From Pseudomonadota bacterium (GTDB lineage Bacteria > Pseudomonadota > Alphaproteobacteria > ATCC43930 > CGMCC-115725): 28,475 nt of DNA. This document shows, piece by piece, positions 21,969 through 28,342 of the stretch. The notes under the pieces are model-generated. The model ran no database searches. It had not been told where the DNA came from and was given only the letters and a program-made list of their open reading frames with translations. The translations under genes and the position numbers were made by a program. The stretch spans positions 1-28,475 of the forward strand of contig JAJYIC010000002.1 of assembly GCA_021790295.1 (NCBI GenBank), in the 5' to 3' direction. Numbering within the stretch: position 1 is the first letter of the stretch; each line of letters begins with the position of its first letter.

Positions 21969-22439
21969 ATGGGGAAAATCGCCCTTCTAATGACGCTCGG
22001 GACAGTAATGCTCGCGGCAACGACGCTCGGGGCCGTTTCGGCAGCGCAGGGCGTCTGCTTTACAAAAGCCGACAACGACGCCAAGGCGGCCATCCTCTTT
22101 CAGACAAAGCTGATGGTGGCGAGTTCGAGCTGTCACGATCTGACCTATGCCCGCTTTCGCCTGCGCAACCGGCTTCAGATCATCCGCTATCAGAACCAGA
22201 TGATCGCGCATTTCCGCCGCGGCGGGGCGCGCCTTCCCGCGCAACGATTCGAAAGCTGGATAACCGAGCTCGCCAACGAGGATGCGGGAAAGGTGGCCGG
22301 CCTGACGATCCCGCAAGTGTGCGAGAAGGCGGCAGGCCTTTTCACTCTCGCCAAAAGCCTCGACGCCAAAGGATATCGGCTCTACGCCGCCGCCGAAGCG
22401 AAAAAAGACCCCTCCGACGACCGGCGCTGCGGGCGCTGA
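21969..22439 (+). CDS. Exported protein of unknown function
   Basis: This 156-residue protein has a signal peptide (MGKIALLMTLGTVMLAATTLGAVSAAQG as a stretch, with likely cleavage after AVSAA). The mature part is helical and polar, with Cys in GVCFTKA, SSCHDL, QVCEKA and at the end (RRCGR). Four cysteines suggest two disulfides in the periplasm. The central RFRLRNRLQIIRYQNQMIAHFRR is strongly basic. GGGGGA lies just before the ATG. It lies between the divergent SAM hydrolase and a convergent glycine-zipper gene, from which a strong hairpin separates it. I do not recognise the family; a heme-free periplasmic adaptor or stress protein is only a guess. Confidence 0.78.
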   Translation: MGKIALLMTLGTVMLAATTLGAVSAAQGVCFTKADNDAKAAILFQTKLMVASSSCHDLTYARFRLRNRLQIIRYQNQMIAHFRRGGARLPAQRFESWITELANEDAGKVAGLTIPQVCEKAAGLFTLAKSLDAKGYRLYAAAEAKKDPSDDRRCGR

Positions 22440-22453
22440 AAGAACGCCTCAAA

Positions 22454-22478
22454 GCGCCGGCCGCTGAGCGGCCGGCGC
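22454..22478. terminator. Bidirectional hairpin between convergent genes
   Basis: GCGCCGGCCGC (22454-22464), loop TGA, and GCGGCCGGCGC (22468-22478) form a perfect 11-pair stem. An outer repeat, CGCCTCA (22445-22451) and TGAGGCG (22493-22499), encloses it, and GGCGG-AAAAG-CCGCC follows. It sits between the stops of two convergent genes, the expected place for a terminator, although no T-tract is present. Confidence 0.55.
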
Positions 22479-22515
22479 GCGCCTCTCTGCGCTGAGGCGG
22501 AAAAGCCGCCCTCTC

Positions 22516-22827
22516 TTACCGGCAGAACGGCGAAGGCCCGAGATTGACGGCTCTGGGCGAGGTCGCCGCACCCAAAAGCCCGCCGCCGGCGGCGCCCGCC
22601 GCCGCGCCGAGCGCGGGAGCGCCGGCGATGGCGCCGATTGCCGCACCTCCTGCCGCACCGATCCCCGCACCGGTTACCGCGCGGCAACCGGGGGTGACGC
22701 CGCACCCCGCGAGCGTCAAGGCGCCGAGAAGGCCGGACACGGCGAAAAGAGGTCTGACACCTTTGCCGAGGACGCCCGCAAAGACGCCCTGGCGCAAGGA
22801 ATGGATCGCTGTCGTAAGAGGTCTCAT
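22516..22827 (-). CDS. Small glycine-zipper lipoprotein
   Basis: This 103-residue protein has an N-terminal signal with a lipobox, LTLAGC, near residue 42. Downstream is a Gly/Ala-rich zipper (GAGIGAAGGAAIGAIAGAPALGAAAGAAGGGLLG), a pattern found in outer-membrane and periplasmic glycine-zipper proteins that insert or pack in membranes. The signal n-region is long (over 20 residues), so the true start may be internal; GGAG lies before the annotated ATG. Two further cysteines are present (PGCRAV, FCR). It is likely envelope-associated. It is divergent from the S41-like gene with a 397-bp gap. Confidence 0.7.
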   Translation of the reverse strand: MRPLTTAIHSLRQGVFAGVLGKGVRPLFAVSGLLGALTLAGCGVTPGCRAVTGAGIGAAGGAAIGAIAGAPALGAAAGAAGGGLLGAATSPRAVNLGPSPFCR

Positions 22828-23224
22828 TCTGTTCGCTCCACAGGCCGCGACACCGCAGATTGTGGTGCCGGAAACTTTCTAAATGGAAAACAACCGAACG
22901 GCGCCGAGGGTTCCGCGCGGCACCAGGGGTTGCCGAGCCCTTTCCCTTTGCCGCGCGGGCCGAAGCCGAGCGCGAGGCGGCGCGGCTTCACTTTCGCGAG
23001 CGCGATTTGTGGATTTTTTCGCATCCTTGCGGCATCATCGCCCTGCCGAAAGCGGGCATGGTGCGGGATCGGTCGAGCGTAAGGCGTTCGCGCCTTTCCC
23101 GTTTTGCCCTCACCGCGGCAAGGGCGGGGAGGCGCCCTCTGTTTGCGGCAAAAGGAAAGGCCGCCACGCTGGCGCCATGATTGGCGTCCTCTTTCTGGCG
23201 GGCGGCGCGCGGAGGGTGTTGGAA
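22828..23224. other. 397-bp divergent gap without a convincing gene
   Basis: This stretch between the glycine-zipper gene (-) and the S41-like gene (+) stays open in several frames, but none has a good start, ribosome site or recognisable product. It contains a small hairpin AAGGCG-TTCG-CGCCTT (23081-23096) followed by TCCCGTTTT, which could be a weak terminator or leader element. I see nothing else that I can name. Confidence 0.5.
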
Positions 23225-24523
23225 ATGAGGTGGTTGGCAAGCGTGTTCCTGGCGGCGGGGCTTTTGTTCCCCGGCTTCGCGGCGGCCGCGCCCGCCTCCG
23301 CCAAAAGCCTCCCGGCGCCATCGACCGCCGCCTACAGCTCCGTCTATGACGACCTCAATCTGTTCAACCAGGCTTTCGACCGCATCCGCCGCGACGCGGT
23401 GCAGCAGATGGCGGGGGAGCCTTTGGTGCGGGCCGCGATCGCCGGCATGTTGGCTTCCCTCGATCCCCATGGGGCCTATTTCGACAAAAAGGCGCTCTCT
23501 CTCGGGCGCGGCGCCGAGGATACGGTCGGTCTCGCGGTGACGTTGCGGCAGGGGACGGTTCGGGTGATCGCGCCGCGCGAGGGCTCTCCGGCGGCCGCGG
23601 CGGGCATCAAGGCCGCAGACATCATCTTGACCATCGGCAAAAAGCCGGCCGGCGTGATGACCCTCGGCGATATCGAAAAGCGGCTCCAAGGCCCGCCCGG
23701 AAGCGTCCTCGAATTGCAGATCGAACGCGCCGGCATCGATCATCCTCTCAAAGTCAAGGTGACGCGCGCGCTCTTCAGCTTGCAGACGGTCAGCTCCCGG
23801 CTTTTGGGGGATATAGGTTACATACGCCTTGCCGGTTTCGACGCCGGCACGCCGGCGGCCGTGGCGGCGGCAATCTCGGATTTCAGGCAGAAGCGCGGGA
23901 AAAAGCTGATCGGGATCATCCTCGATTTGCGCAACAATCCGGGAGGGAATTTCGCCTCCGCGGTCAAGGTCGCCGATGAGTTTCTCGACAAAGGGGTGAT
24001 CGCCCTCATCGAGGGCCCGCAGCCGCCGTCAAAGCCGATCCGGGCAAAGGCGGGGGATCTTGCCTCGGCTCTGCCGATGGTCGTCCTCATCAACCGCGGT
24101 ACGGCCGACGAGGCCGAACTCCTCGCCGCCGCGCTCAAGGACAACCGGCGGGCGGTTCTGGTCGGCAGGCGCAGCTTTGGCGAAAGCGCGATCGAGGCGA
24201 TGATCCCGCTCGCCGACGGCGGCGCGATCCGTCTCGCCACCACACGCTTTCTCACTCCCGACGGCCGCAACATCGAAGGCAAGGGCATAAGTCCCGACAT
24301 CGCGGTAAAGCCGCTAAAGCTCGTCAAGATCAAGGAGGGCCTGCGCATCCGCGAGGCCGATCTGCCCGGTGCGCTCAAAAACCCCGACGGCAAGACGCTG
24401 CCGCCGGCGCCGGCAGCGGCCGGGCCCGGGGCCGCCTTCGCAAGCCACGGCGACGAACAGCTCGTCCGCGCCGCCGATATCCTGCGCGCTCTCGCCATTG
24501 CCAAAAGCCCGGACCCGGGGTGA
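23225..24523 (+). CDS. S41 (CtpA-like) peptidase homologue lacking both catalytic residues
   Basis: This encodes 432 residues from the ATG at 23225, with GGAGG nine bases upstream; the frame is open back to 22883 but that part is not family-like. A signal peptide (WLASVFLAAGLLFPGFAAAAPA) is followed by a helical region, a PDZ domain near residues 98-180 (VGLAVTLRQGTVRVIAPREG) and the S41 core near 195-355. In S41 proteases the nucleophile Ser and general base Lys lie 25 residues apart in NxGSASASE and FGKG. Here these positions are Asp295 (NRGTADEAE) and Glu320 (SFGESAIE). The fold signatures DLRNNPGG and LTPDGRNIEGKGISPDIAV are intact. It therefore looks like a periplasmic pseudoprotease. 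It sits 104 bp upstream of the enoyl-CoA hydratase gene. Any binding role is inference. Confidence 0.85.
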   Translation: MRWLASVFLAAGLLFPGFAAAAPASAKSLPAPSTAAYSSVYDDLNLFNQAFDRIRRDAVQQMAGEPLVRAAIAGMLASLDPHGAYFDKKALSLGRGAEDTVGLAVTLRQGTVRVIAPREGSPAAAAGIKAADIILTIGKKPAGVMTLGDIEKRLQGPPGSVLELQIERAGIDHPLKVKVTRALFSLQTVSSRLLGDIGYIRLAGFDAGTPAAVAAAISDFRQKRGKKLIGIILDLRNNPGGNFASAVKVADEFLDKGVIALIEGPQPPSKPIRAKAGDLASALPMVVLINRGTADEAELLAAALKDNRRAVLVGRRSFGESAIEAMIPLADGGAIRLATTRFLTPDGRNIEGKGISPDIAVKPLKLVKIKEGLRIREADLPGALKNPDGKTLPPAPAAAGPGAAFASHGDEQLVRAADILRALAIAKSPDPG

Positions 24524-24578
24524 GTCTGGTGAAAAAGCGGGGCGATGCGTTTGCGCCGCGGGAAAGCCGGCGGCGCCG

Positions 24579-24624
24579 GAGTTCTGCCAGCGGGCGCGGC
24601 CCCGCAAGCGGATAAGCAGAACTC
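24579..24624 (+). other. Nested hairpin immediately upstream of the enoyl-CoA hydratase ATG
   Basis: GAGTTCTGC (24579-24587) and GCAGAACTC (24616-24624) are perfect nine-base inverted repeats. An inner GCGGG (24590-24594) pairs with CCCGC (24601-24605). The outer arm ends three bases before the ATG at 24628, and no clear Shine-Dalgarno sequence is free. It could limit initiation of the hydratase, or help end the S41-like transcript. Confidence 0.5.
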
Positions 24625-24627
24625 GCG

Positions 24628-25425
24628 ATGGGCACGGTCATCCTCGAACGGCGCCAAGGGGTGTTGGAGATCATCCTCAACCGCCCCGATATCTTGAACG
24701 CCGCCAACCGCGAGCTGATCACCGAATTGGCCGAGGCCGCCGCCGAAGCGGAGAACGACCCTGGCGCGCGGGCGGTGCTTTTGCGCGGGGCCGGCTCGCA
24801 TTTCATGGCCGGCGGGGACATCCGCATGTTCGGGGAGCTGTGCGCGCTTTCGAGCGAGGCGCGGCGGGAGGCGCTTTACGAGATTGTCGACGGCCTCCAT
24901 CCGATCCTTCTCTCGTTGCGTCACATGGGAAAGCCGGTCGTCGCCGCGGTCCAGGGCGCCGCAGCCGGGGTCGGCCTCAGCCTCGTTCTCGCCGCAGACC
25001 TCGCGCTTGCCGCAGAAAACGCGATCTTTGCCTTCGGCTACATCCATCTCGGGACGAGCCCCGACGGGGCGGCGACGGCAACCTTGCCGAGGCTTGTCGG
25101 GTTGAAGAGGGCGACCGAACTGATGTTTCTCGGCGAGCGCTTCGATGCGCGCCAAGCGCTCGAATGGGGCCTCATCAACCGGGTTGTGCGAGAAGAGGCT
25201 CTTTTGCCCGAGGCGCGCGCTCTCGCCGGCCGTCTCGCCGCCGGGCCGACGGCGGCCTATGCGCGCACGAAAGCCCTGATCGAGGCTTCGAGCCGGCAGG
25301 CGCTCGCTACGCAGCTAAAGCGCGAAGCGGAAAGTTTTGCCGCCTGTGCCGCGAGCGAGGATTTTGTCGAAGGGGTGCGCGCCTTTCTCGAAAAGCGCCC
25401 GCCTTCTTTTAACGGGCGGGGCTGA
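24628..25425 (+). CDS. Enoyl-CoA hydratase/isomerase family protein, isomerase-like
   Basis: This 265-residue crotonase-fold protein has the CoA-binding and oxyanion segments (NRPDILNAANRELI, HFMAGGDIRMFGEL, VQGAAAGVGLSLVLAADLAL). The two glutamates of enoyl-CoA hydratase appear absent: the GGGxE glutamate aligns with Ser and the PE glutamate with Tyr in FGYIHLG. An Asp is present in TSPDGAATATLPRLVG, as in PaaG- and enoyl-CoA-isomerase-type members, so an isomerase is more likely than a hydratase. The C-terminal ARTKALIEAS is typical. The ribosome binding site is weak and partly occupied by a hairpin. The gene follows the S41-like gene and precedes a lipoprotein, so no pathway context exists. 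Confidence 0.88.
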   Translation: MGTVILERRQGVLEIILNRPDILNAANRELITELAEAAAEAENDPGARAVLLRGAGSHFMAGGDIRMFGELCALSSEARREALYEIVDGLHPILLSLRHMGKPVVAAVQGAAAGVGLSLVLAADLALAAENAIFAFGYIHLGTSPDGAATATLPRLVGLKRATELMFLGERFDARQALEWGLINRVVREEALLPEARALAGRLAAGPTAAYARTKALIEASSRQALATQLKREAESFAACAASEDFVEGVRAFLEKRPPSFNGRG

Positions 25426-25457
25426 GCGAGCGTTTCCTTGAGGCGGGGGACCGCGCG

Positions 25458-25778
25458 ATGACGAGCCGAGCTTGGCGTTTGTGGCCGCTGCTGCCGGCGG
25501 TCCTCTCGGCGGCCGCGCTCAGCGGTTGCTATTTCAATCCTTATACGGGATACGTCTATCCTTGCGACGCGTATTACGGCTGTTTCTCGACGCCTTATTA
25601 TTCCTACCCGCCTTATTATTTTTACCCGCCGGGCCCGTGGGGTTTTGCGCCCGGCGCTTTCGGCCGGAGCGCAGGGCGTTTGCCGCCGCGATCGGCGCCG
25701 CCCTCGACAGCGGGTGCGGTCGCTGCGAAGAGGCTTCCCCCGGCCCCTCCCTCGACTTCCCGGCCTTCGACCCGCTAG
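25458..25778 (+). CDS. Small Tyr/Pro-rich lipoprotein
   Basis: This 106-residue protein has a signal peptide with lipobox ALSGC near residue 24. The mature part is Tyr/Pro-rich (YFNPYTGYVYPCDAYYGC, then repeats of PPYY/FYPPG), with Cys36 and Cys42 that could form a disulfide. The tail is Pro/Ser/Ala-rich. GGGGGA precedes the ATG. It is probably an outer-membrane-anchored or surface lipoprotein of unknown function. It lies 32 bp after the enoyl-CoA hydratase gene and may be cotranscribed. It converges on folP with only 18 bp between stops. Confidence 0.72.
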   Translation: MTSRAWRLWPLLPAVLSAAALSGCYFNPYTGYVYPCDAYYGCFSTPYYSYPPYYFYPPGPWGFAPGAFGRSAGRLPPRSAPPSTAGAVAAKRLPPAPPSTSRPSTR

Positions 25779-25796
25779 CAGCCTTTCAGCTCCCTT

Positions 25797-26618
25797 TCAC
25801 CCGCTCGCTTCTGCCGCTTCGAGGGCCTCCATCACTTTGAAAGCGTCGCTGAGCGCCGCGGGGTCGTGCGTGCGGATGAAGTCGGCGCCCTTCGATGCGG
25901 CATAAAGTTCGGCCGCCAGCGTCGCCGCGGCGAGACGGGAGGGAGGGCTCTGCGCCGTAAGGGCGCGCAAAAACGACTTGCGTGAAACCGAGACGAGGAC
26001 GGGAAGGCCATAGCGCCCTTTGAGACGATCGAGGTTGGCCAAAACCGAAAGCGAGGCTTCTCCCCTTCGGCCGAGGAAATAGCCCATGCCGGGGTCGAGG
26101 ATCAGCCGTTCGCGGGCGATTCCCGCCTCTTCGAGCGCTCTCGTCCGGGCGTCGAATAAGCCTTCGATGCTGCGCCAGACTTCCCCTTCCGCCACATCCG
26201 CCTGCCCTGCCCGGTCGCGTTCGAGAAGGGCATGCATGACGATGAGCCGCGCCTTCGAGCGGGCGAGAAGAGGGTACAGGGCCGGGTTTTCGAAGCCCTT
26301 TATATCATTCAGAAAAGCAACCCCGCGCGCGATCGCCCAGCGTTGCGTTTCGGGCCGGAAGCTGTCGACCGAGATCGCTGCGCCCCGCGCTTCGAGAGCG
26401 GCGACCACAGGCTCGAGGCGGCGTATCTCTTCGTCCGCGCCGACCGCCGCCGCGGCGATGTTGCTTGCCGAAGGGCCAAGATCGATGACGGCGGCTCCCT
26501 CGTCGAGGAGGCGCAAAGAGTGTTCGATCGCCGCCGCCGGGTCGAGATAAAGGCCGCCGTCGGAAAAGCTGTCCGCGGTGAGGTTGACGATGCCGAAGAT
26601 CGGCGGACGAGCCTTCAC
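25797..26618 (-). CDS. folP: Dihydropteroate synthase, Sul-type (Sul2-like)
   Basis: This 273-residue protein starts at a GTG (26618) preceded by AAAGGGAG. Dihydropteroate synthase condenses a pterin diphosphate with p-aminobenzoate. Its sequence matches the acquired sulfonamide-resistance enzymes (Sul1, Sul2) more closely than ordinary FolP: FGIVNLTADSFSDGG, VIDLGPSASN instead of the GGESTRPGA motif, DSFRPETQR, LNDIKGFENPALYP, LILDPGMGYFLG (residues 172-183) and SVSRKSFLRALT (210-221; identical to Sul2 as I recall it). The phenylalanine pair of DPGMGFF in Sul proteins is Tyr180-Phe181 here. No mobile element is visible, and folB lies 39 bp upstream, so this looks like a chromosomal relative of the resistance genes. 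Whether it confers resistance is unknown. Confidence 0.9.
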   Translation of the reverse strand: MKARPPIFGIVNLTADSFSDGGLYLDPAAAIEHSLRLLDEGAAVIDLGPSASNIAAAAVGADEEIRRLEPVVAALEARGAAISVDSFRPETQRWAIARGVAFLNDIKGFENPALYPLLARSKARLIVMHALLERDRAGQADVAEGEVWRSIEGLFDARTRALEEAGIARERLILDPGMGYFLGRRGEASLSVLANLDRLKGRYGLPVLVSVSRKSFLRALTAQSPPSRLAAATLAAELYAASKGADFIRTHDPAALSDAFKVMEALEAAEASG

Positions 26619-26657
26619 CGCTTTCTCCCTTTCATCCGCGCGGAATCGCCGCCGCCC

Positions 26658-27065
26658 TCACGGCTCGCGTCCCCGTTCGAGGATCGCGCCGACGCCGTCG
26701 GCATCGGCGAAAACGTCCAGTTTTTCGACAGAGACCCTCACCCTTTCGACTTTGGGATCGAGAAGGCAGACGGCGCAGATGCGTTCGGCCAAGCCCTCGC
26801 AAAGATCGACGTGGCCCTTTTGCGCGATCTCGCGGATCCGGGCCACGACCTTTTCGTAATTGATGACGCGGCCGCGATCTTCGCCCGGGAAAGGGGACGC
26901 GGCGAGAAGATCGACTGAGACGCGTACGCGCTGTTTGTGCCGGCGCTCGCTCTCGTCTATGCCGATGCTGCACATCAGAACAAGGCCGCGTATGGTGACG
27001 GTGTAGCGCGCCTGGGAGGGCGAGGAGCCGAAACCCTCGCCGAAAGAAAGATCGCTCTTTGTCAT
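26658..27065 (-). CDS. folB: Dihydroneopterin aldolase
   Basis: This encodes 135 residues from the ATG at 27065; an upstream TTG at 27101 would add 12. FolB converts dihydroneopterin to hydroxymethyl-dihydropterin in folate biosynthesis. Family segments are YTVTIRGLVLMCSIGIDESERRHKQ split around the catalytic Glu, VINYEKVVARIREIAQ with the catalytic-site Tyr, CEGLAERICAVCL, and VSVEKLDVFADADGVGAILER with the conserved Lys. The gene is 39 bp upstream of folP on the same strand, as expected for folate operons. No folK is visible nearby. The ribosome binding site is weak (GCGGG). Confidence 0.87.
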   Translation of the reverse strand: MTKSDLSFGEGFGSSPSQARYTVTIRGLVLMCSIGIDESERRHKQRVRVSVDLLAASPFPGEDRGRVINYEKVVARIREIAQKGHVDLCEGLAERICAVCLLDPKVERVRVSVEKLDVFADADGVGAILERGREP

Positions 27066-27169
27066 CCCGCGAGGATGCCCGAACGGGAAGCCGCGCGGCA
27101 ATGCGACAGTCGGACTTTTTTGTAGGATTGCCGCATGCTATCGTCAGCGACGGCAACGGCAAGCGGGCA

Positions 27170-27427
27170 ATGGGCTTTTTCTATTTTGTGATCGGCGTCC
27201 TGGTCGGCCTCTCTCTGATCGCCGCCTTGCCCTTCCTTTTTGCCCTCTTCGGCATGGCGCTGGCGCTCGCCATGATCCTCTTTCTGCCGCTTTTTGCGGC
27301 GGCCTTTTTCTTTTTCGGCGTCCTCGCGCTGATGCCGGCGATCGGCTATGCCCTTGCCATCGCCGCTCTTATCGTCATCCTGTGGGTCAGCGAAAAGAAA
27401 CGGCGGCCGACGGGAGGGCGCGCATAA
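27170..27427 (+). CDS. Small integral membrane protein of unknown function
   Basis: This is an 85-residue, almost entirely hydrophobic protein with two or three membrane helices (FFYFVIGVLVGLSLIAALPF; LALAMILFLPLFAAAFFFF; IGYALAIAALIVILWV) and a basic C-terminal tail, KKRRPTGGRA. The ATG at 27170 gives a natural membrane start; the frame is open further upstream to 27059. No strong ribosome binding site is seen. It is divergent from folB and converges on the WxxGxW-repeat gene. The family is not recognised. Confidence 0.6.
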   Translation: MGFFYFVIGVLVGLSLIAALPFLFALFGMALALAMILFLPLFAAAFFFFGVLALMPAIGYALAIAALIVILWVSEKKRRPTGGRA

Positions 27428-27475
27428 ACGCCGCCGCCGGCCGCTCCGCCACAAAGCCAAGCAAGAGAAGAGGGA

Positions 27476-27523
27476 TGCCGCGGCGTTGACGCCGGTTTTG
27501 GGCCTCGGCCGCGGCACCCTTTT
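27476..27523 (+). terminator. Possible terminator between convergent genes
   Basis: TGCCGCGG (27476-27483) and CCGCGGCA (27509-27516) are perfect inverted repeats with a 25-base loop. They are followed on the plus strand by CCCTTTTGC. This lies between the small membrane protein and the WxxGxW-repeat gene. The loop is long and the T-run short, so the call is tentative. Confidence 0.35.
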
Positions 27524-27535
27524 GCTGCGAGCGCT

Positions 27536-27925
27536 CTAGCGCCAGTGGCCTCCGAGCCAGACCCAGCCGCGAGCCCCGCGGTGGATCCAATGCCCCGGCA
27601 CCCAGGCGGCTCCGACGCGCGGGCCGATCACCCATCTTCCGCCGCCCCACACCCAACGGCTCCCTCTCCACCACCAGTGGCCGGGTTGCCAGACGTATCT
27701 CGCGCCCGGGCGCGGCGGGATCACTTCGCGCCGCAAAGGCGGAGGTCCGAGGCGGACAAAGACGTCGGCCTGTATAAGCTGCACCCCAGAAGGCTGGGCG
27801 AGGGCCGGCGCCCCCGTGGCCAAGAGCGCGAGGACGGCAACCGCCCCGGCGCCGTGGCGCAAGCTCGAGGCAAATCTTTGCAACAGCGCAGTCTTGGAAA
27901 CGCCTATGGCAACATCTGATCGCAT
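27536..27925 (-). CDS. Exported WxxGxW-repeat protein
   Basis: This 129-residue protein has a signal-like segment (AVAVLALLATGAPALAQP). The mature part ends in Trp/Gly/Arg-rich repeats of the YxWxxGxW type: RYVWQPGHWWW, SRWVWGGGRWV, AAWVPGHWIHRG and GWVWLGGHWR. Such repeats occur in small exported proteobacterial proteins of unknown function. AAAGGAG lies eight bases before the ATG. It converges on the small membrane protein. A hairpin at 28003-28037 lies upstream in its leader or promoter region. Location is probably periplasmic or cell-surface. Confidence 0.78.
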   Translation of the reverse strand: MRSDVAIGVSKTALLQRFASSLRHGAGAVAVLALLATGAPALAQPSGVQLIQADVFVRLGPPPLRREVIPPRPGARYVWQPGHWWWRGSRWVWGGGRWVIGPRVGAAWVPGHWIHRGARGWVWLGGHWR

Positions 27926-28342
27926 GTTCTTTCTCCTTTGTTCAGACGGATTGCTGTTGTTTGTGAGACCTACAGTTGCAACATCGCCAGGTCAGTCCGC
28001 TTCGGCGCGGTGAGCGGGAAATCCCACCCGCGCCGAGACCGACCTTCCTGAGGCCTTCCGGCACCGAAGGGCCGAACCAATCGAAGAGAGCCTTTCAAAC
28101 GATGGGCGCCGACCATCCCTTTCCGCTTTTGCCGCCGCAAACGCGACCCTTTGCGAAGGCTCGCATCGGGATCGGCGACACCGCGGCATTCTCGTTCTCG
28201 CAGTAGATTTGTACCGCGATGCGTGAACACAAGGCGTCGGCCACAACGATGACTCAGCCGCGATCATCGGGGCTCCTCCTCCCCGCCGGCACGCCGGCAA
28301 GCGAAAAGCCTTGATCGCGAGAGCCCATCTCCCTAAAGGCTC
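27926..28342. other. 417-bp divergent gap
   Basis: This gap between the WxxGxW-repeat gene (-) and the partial RraA-like gene (+) has no convincing gene. It contains the strong hairpin at 28003-28037 and a GCCGGC-AC-GCCGGC repeat near 28288-28301. No promoter can be assigned with confidence. Confidence 0.5.
28003..28037. other. Strong hairpin, perfect 9-bp stem
   Basis: TCGGCGCGG (28003-28011) and CCGCGCCGA (28029-28037) pair perfectly around a 17-base loop that can itself pair GGGA with TCCC. It lies 78-112 bases upstream of the WxxGxW-repeat gene. Its role (leader element, small RNA, or terminator of something unseen) is unknown. Confidence 0.4.

Noticed and set aside
22883..23224. An extended N-terminus for the S41-like protein starting at ATG 22883.
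   Set aside because: The extension is Arg-rich with no family similarity, and the ATG at 23225 has a good ribosome site and begins a signal peptide.
23818..25155. A 445-codon minus-strand frame opposite the S41-like and enoyl-CoA hydratase genes.
   Set aside because: Both plus-strand genes have clear family signatures; the antisense product is Arg/Pro/Ser-rich and unlike any family.
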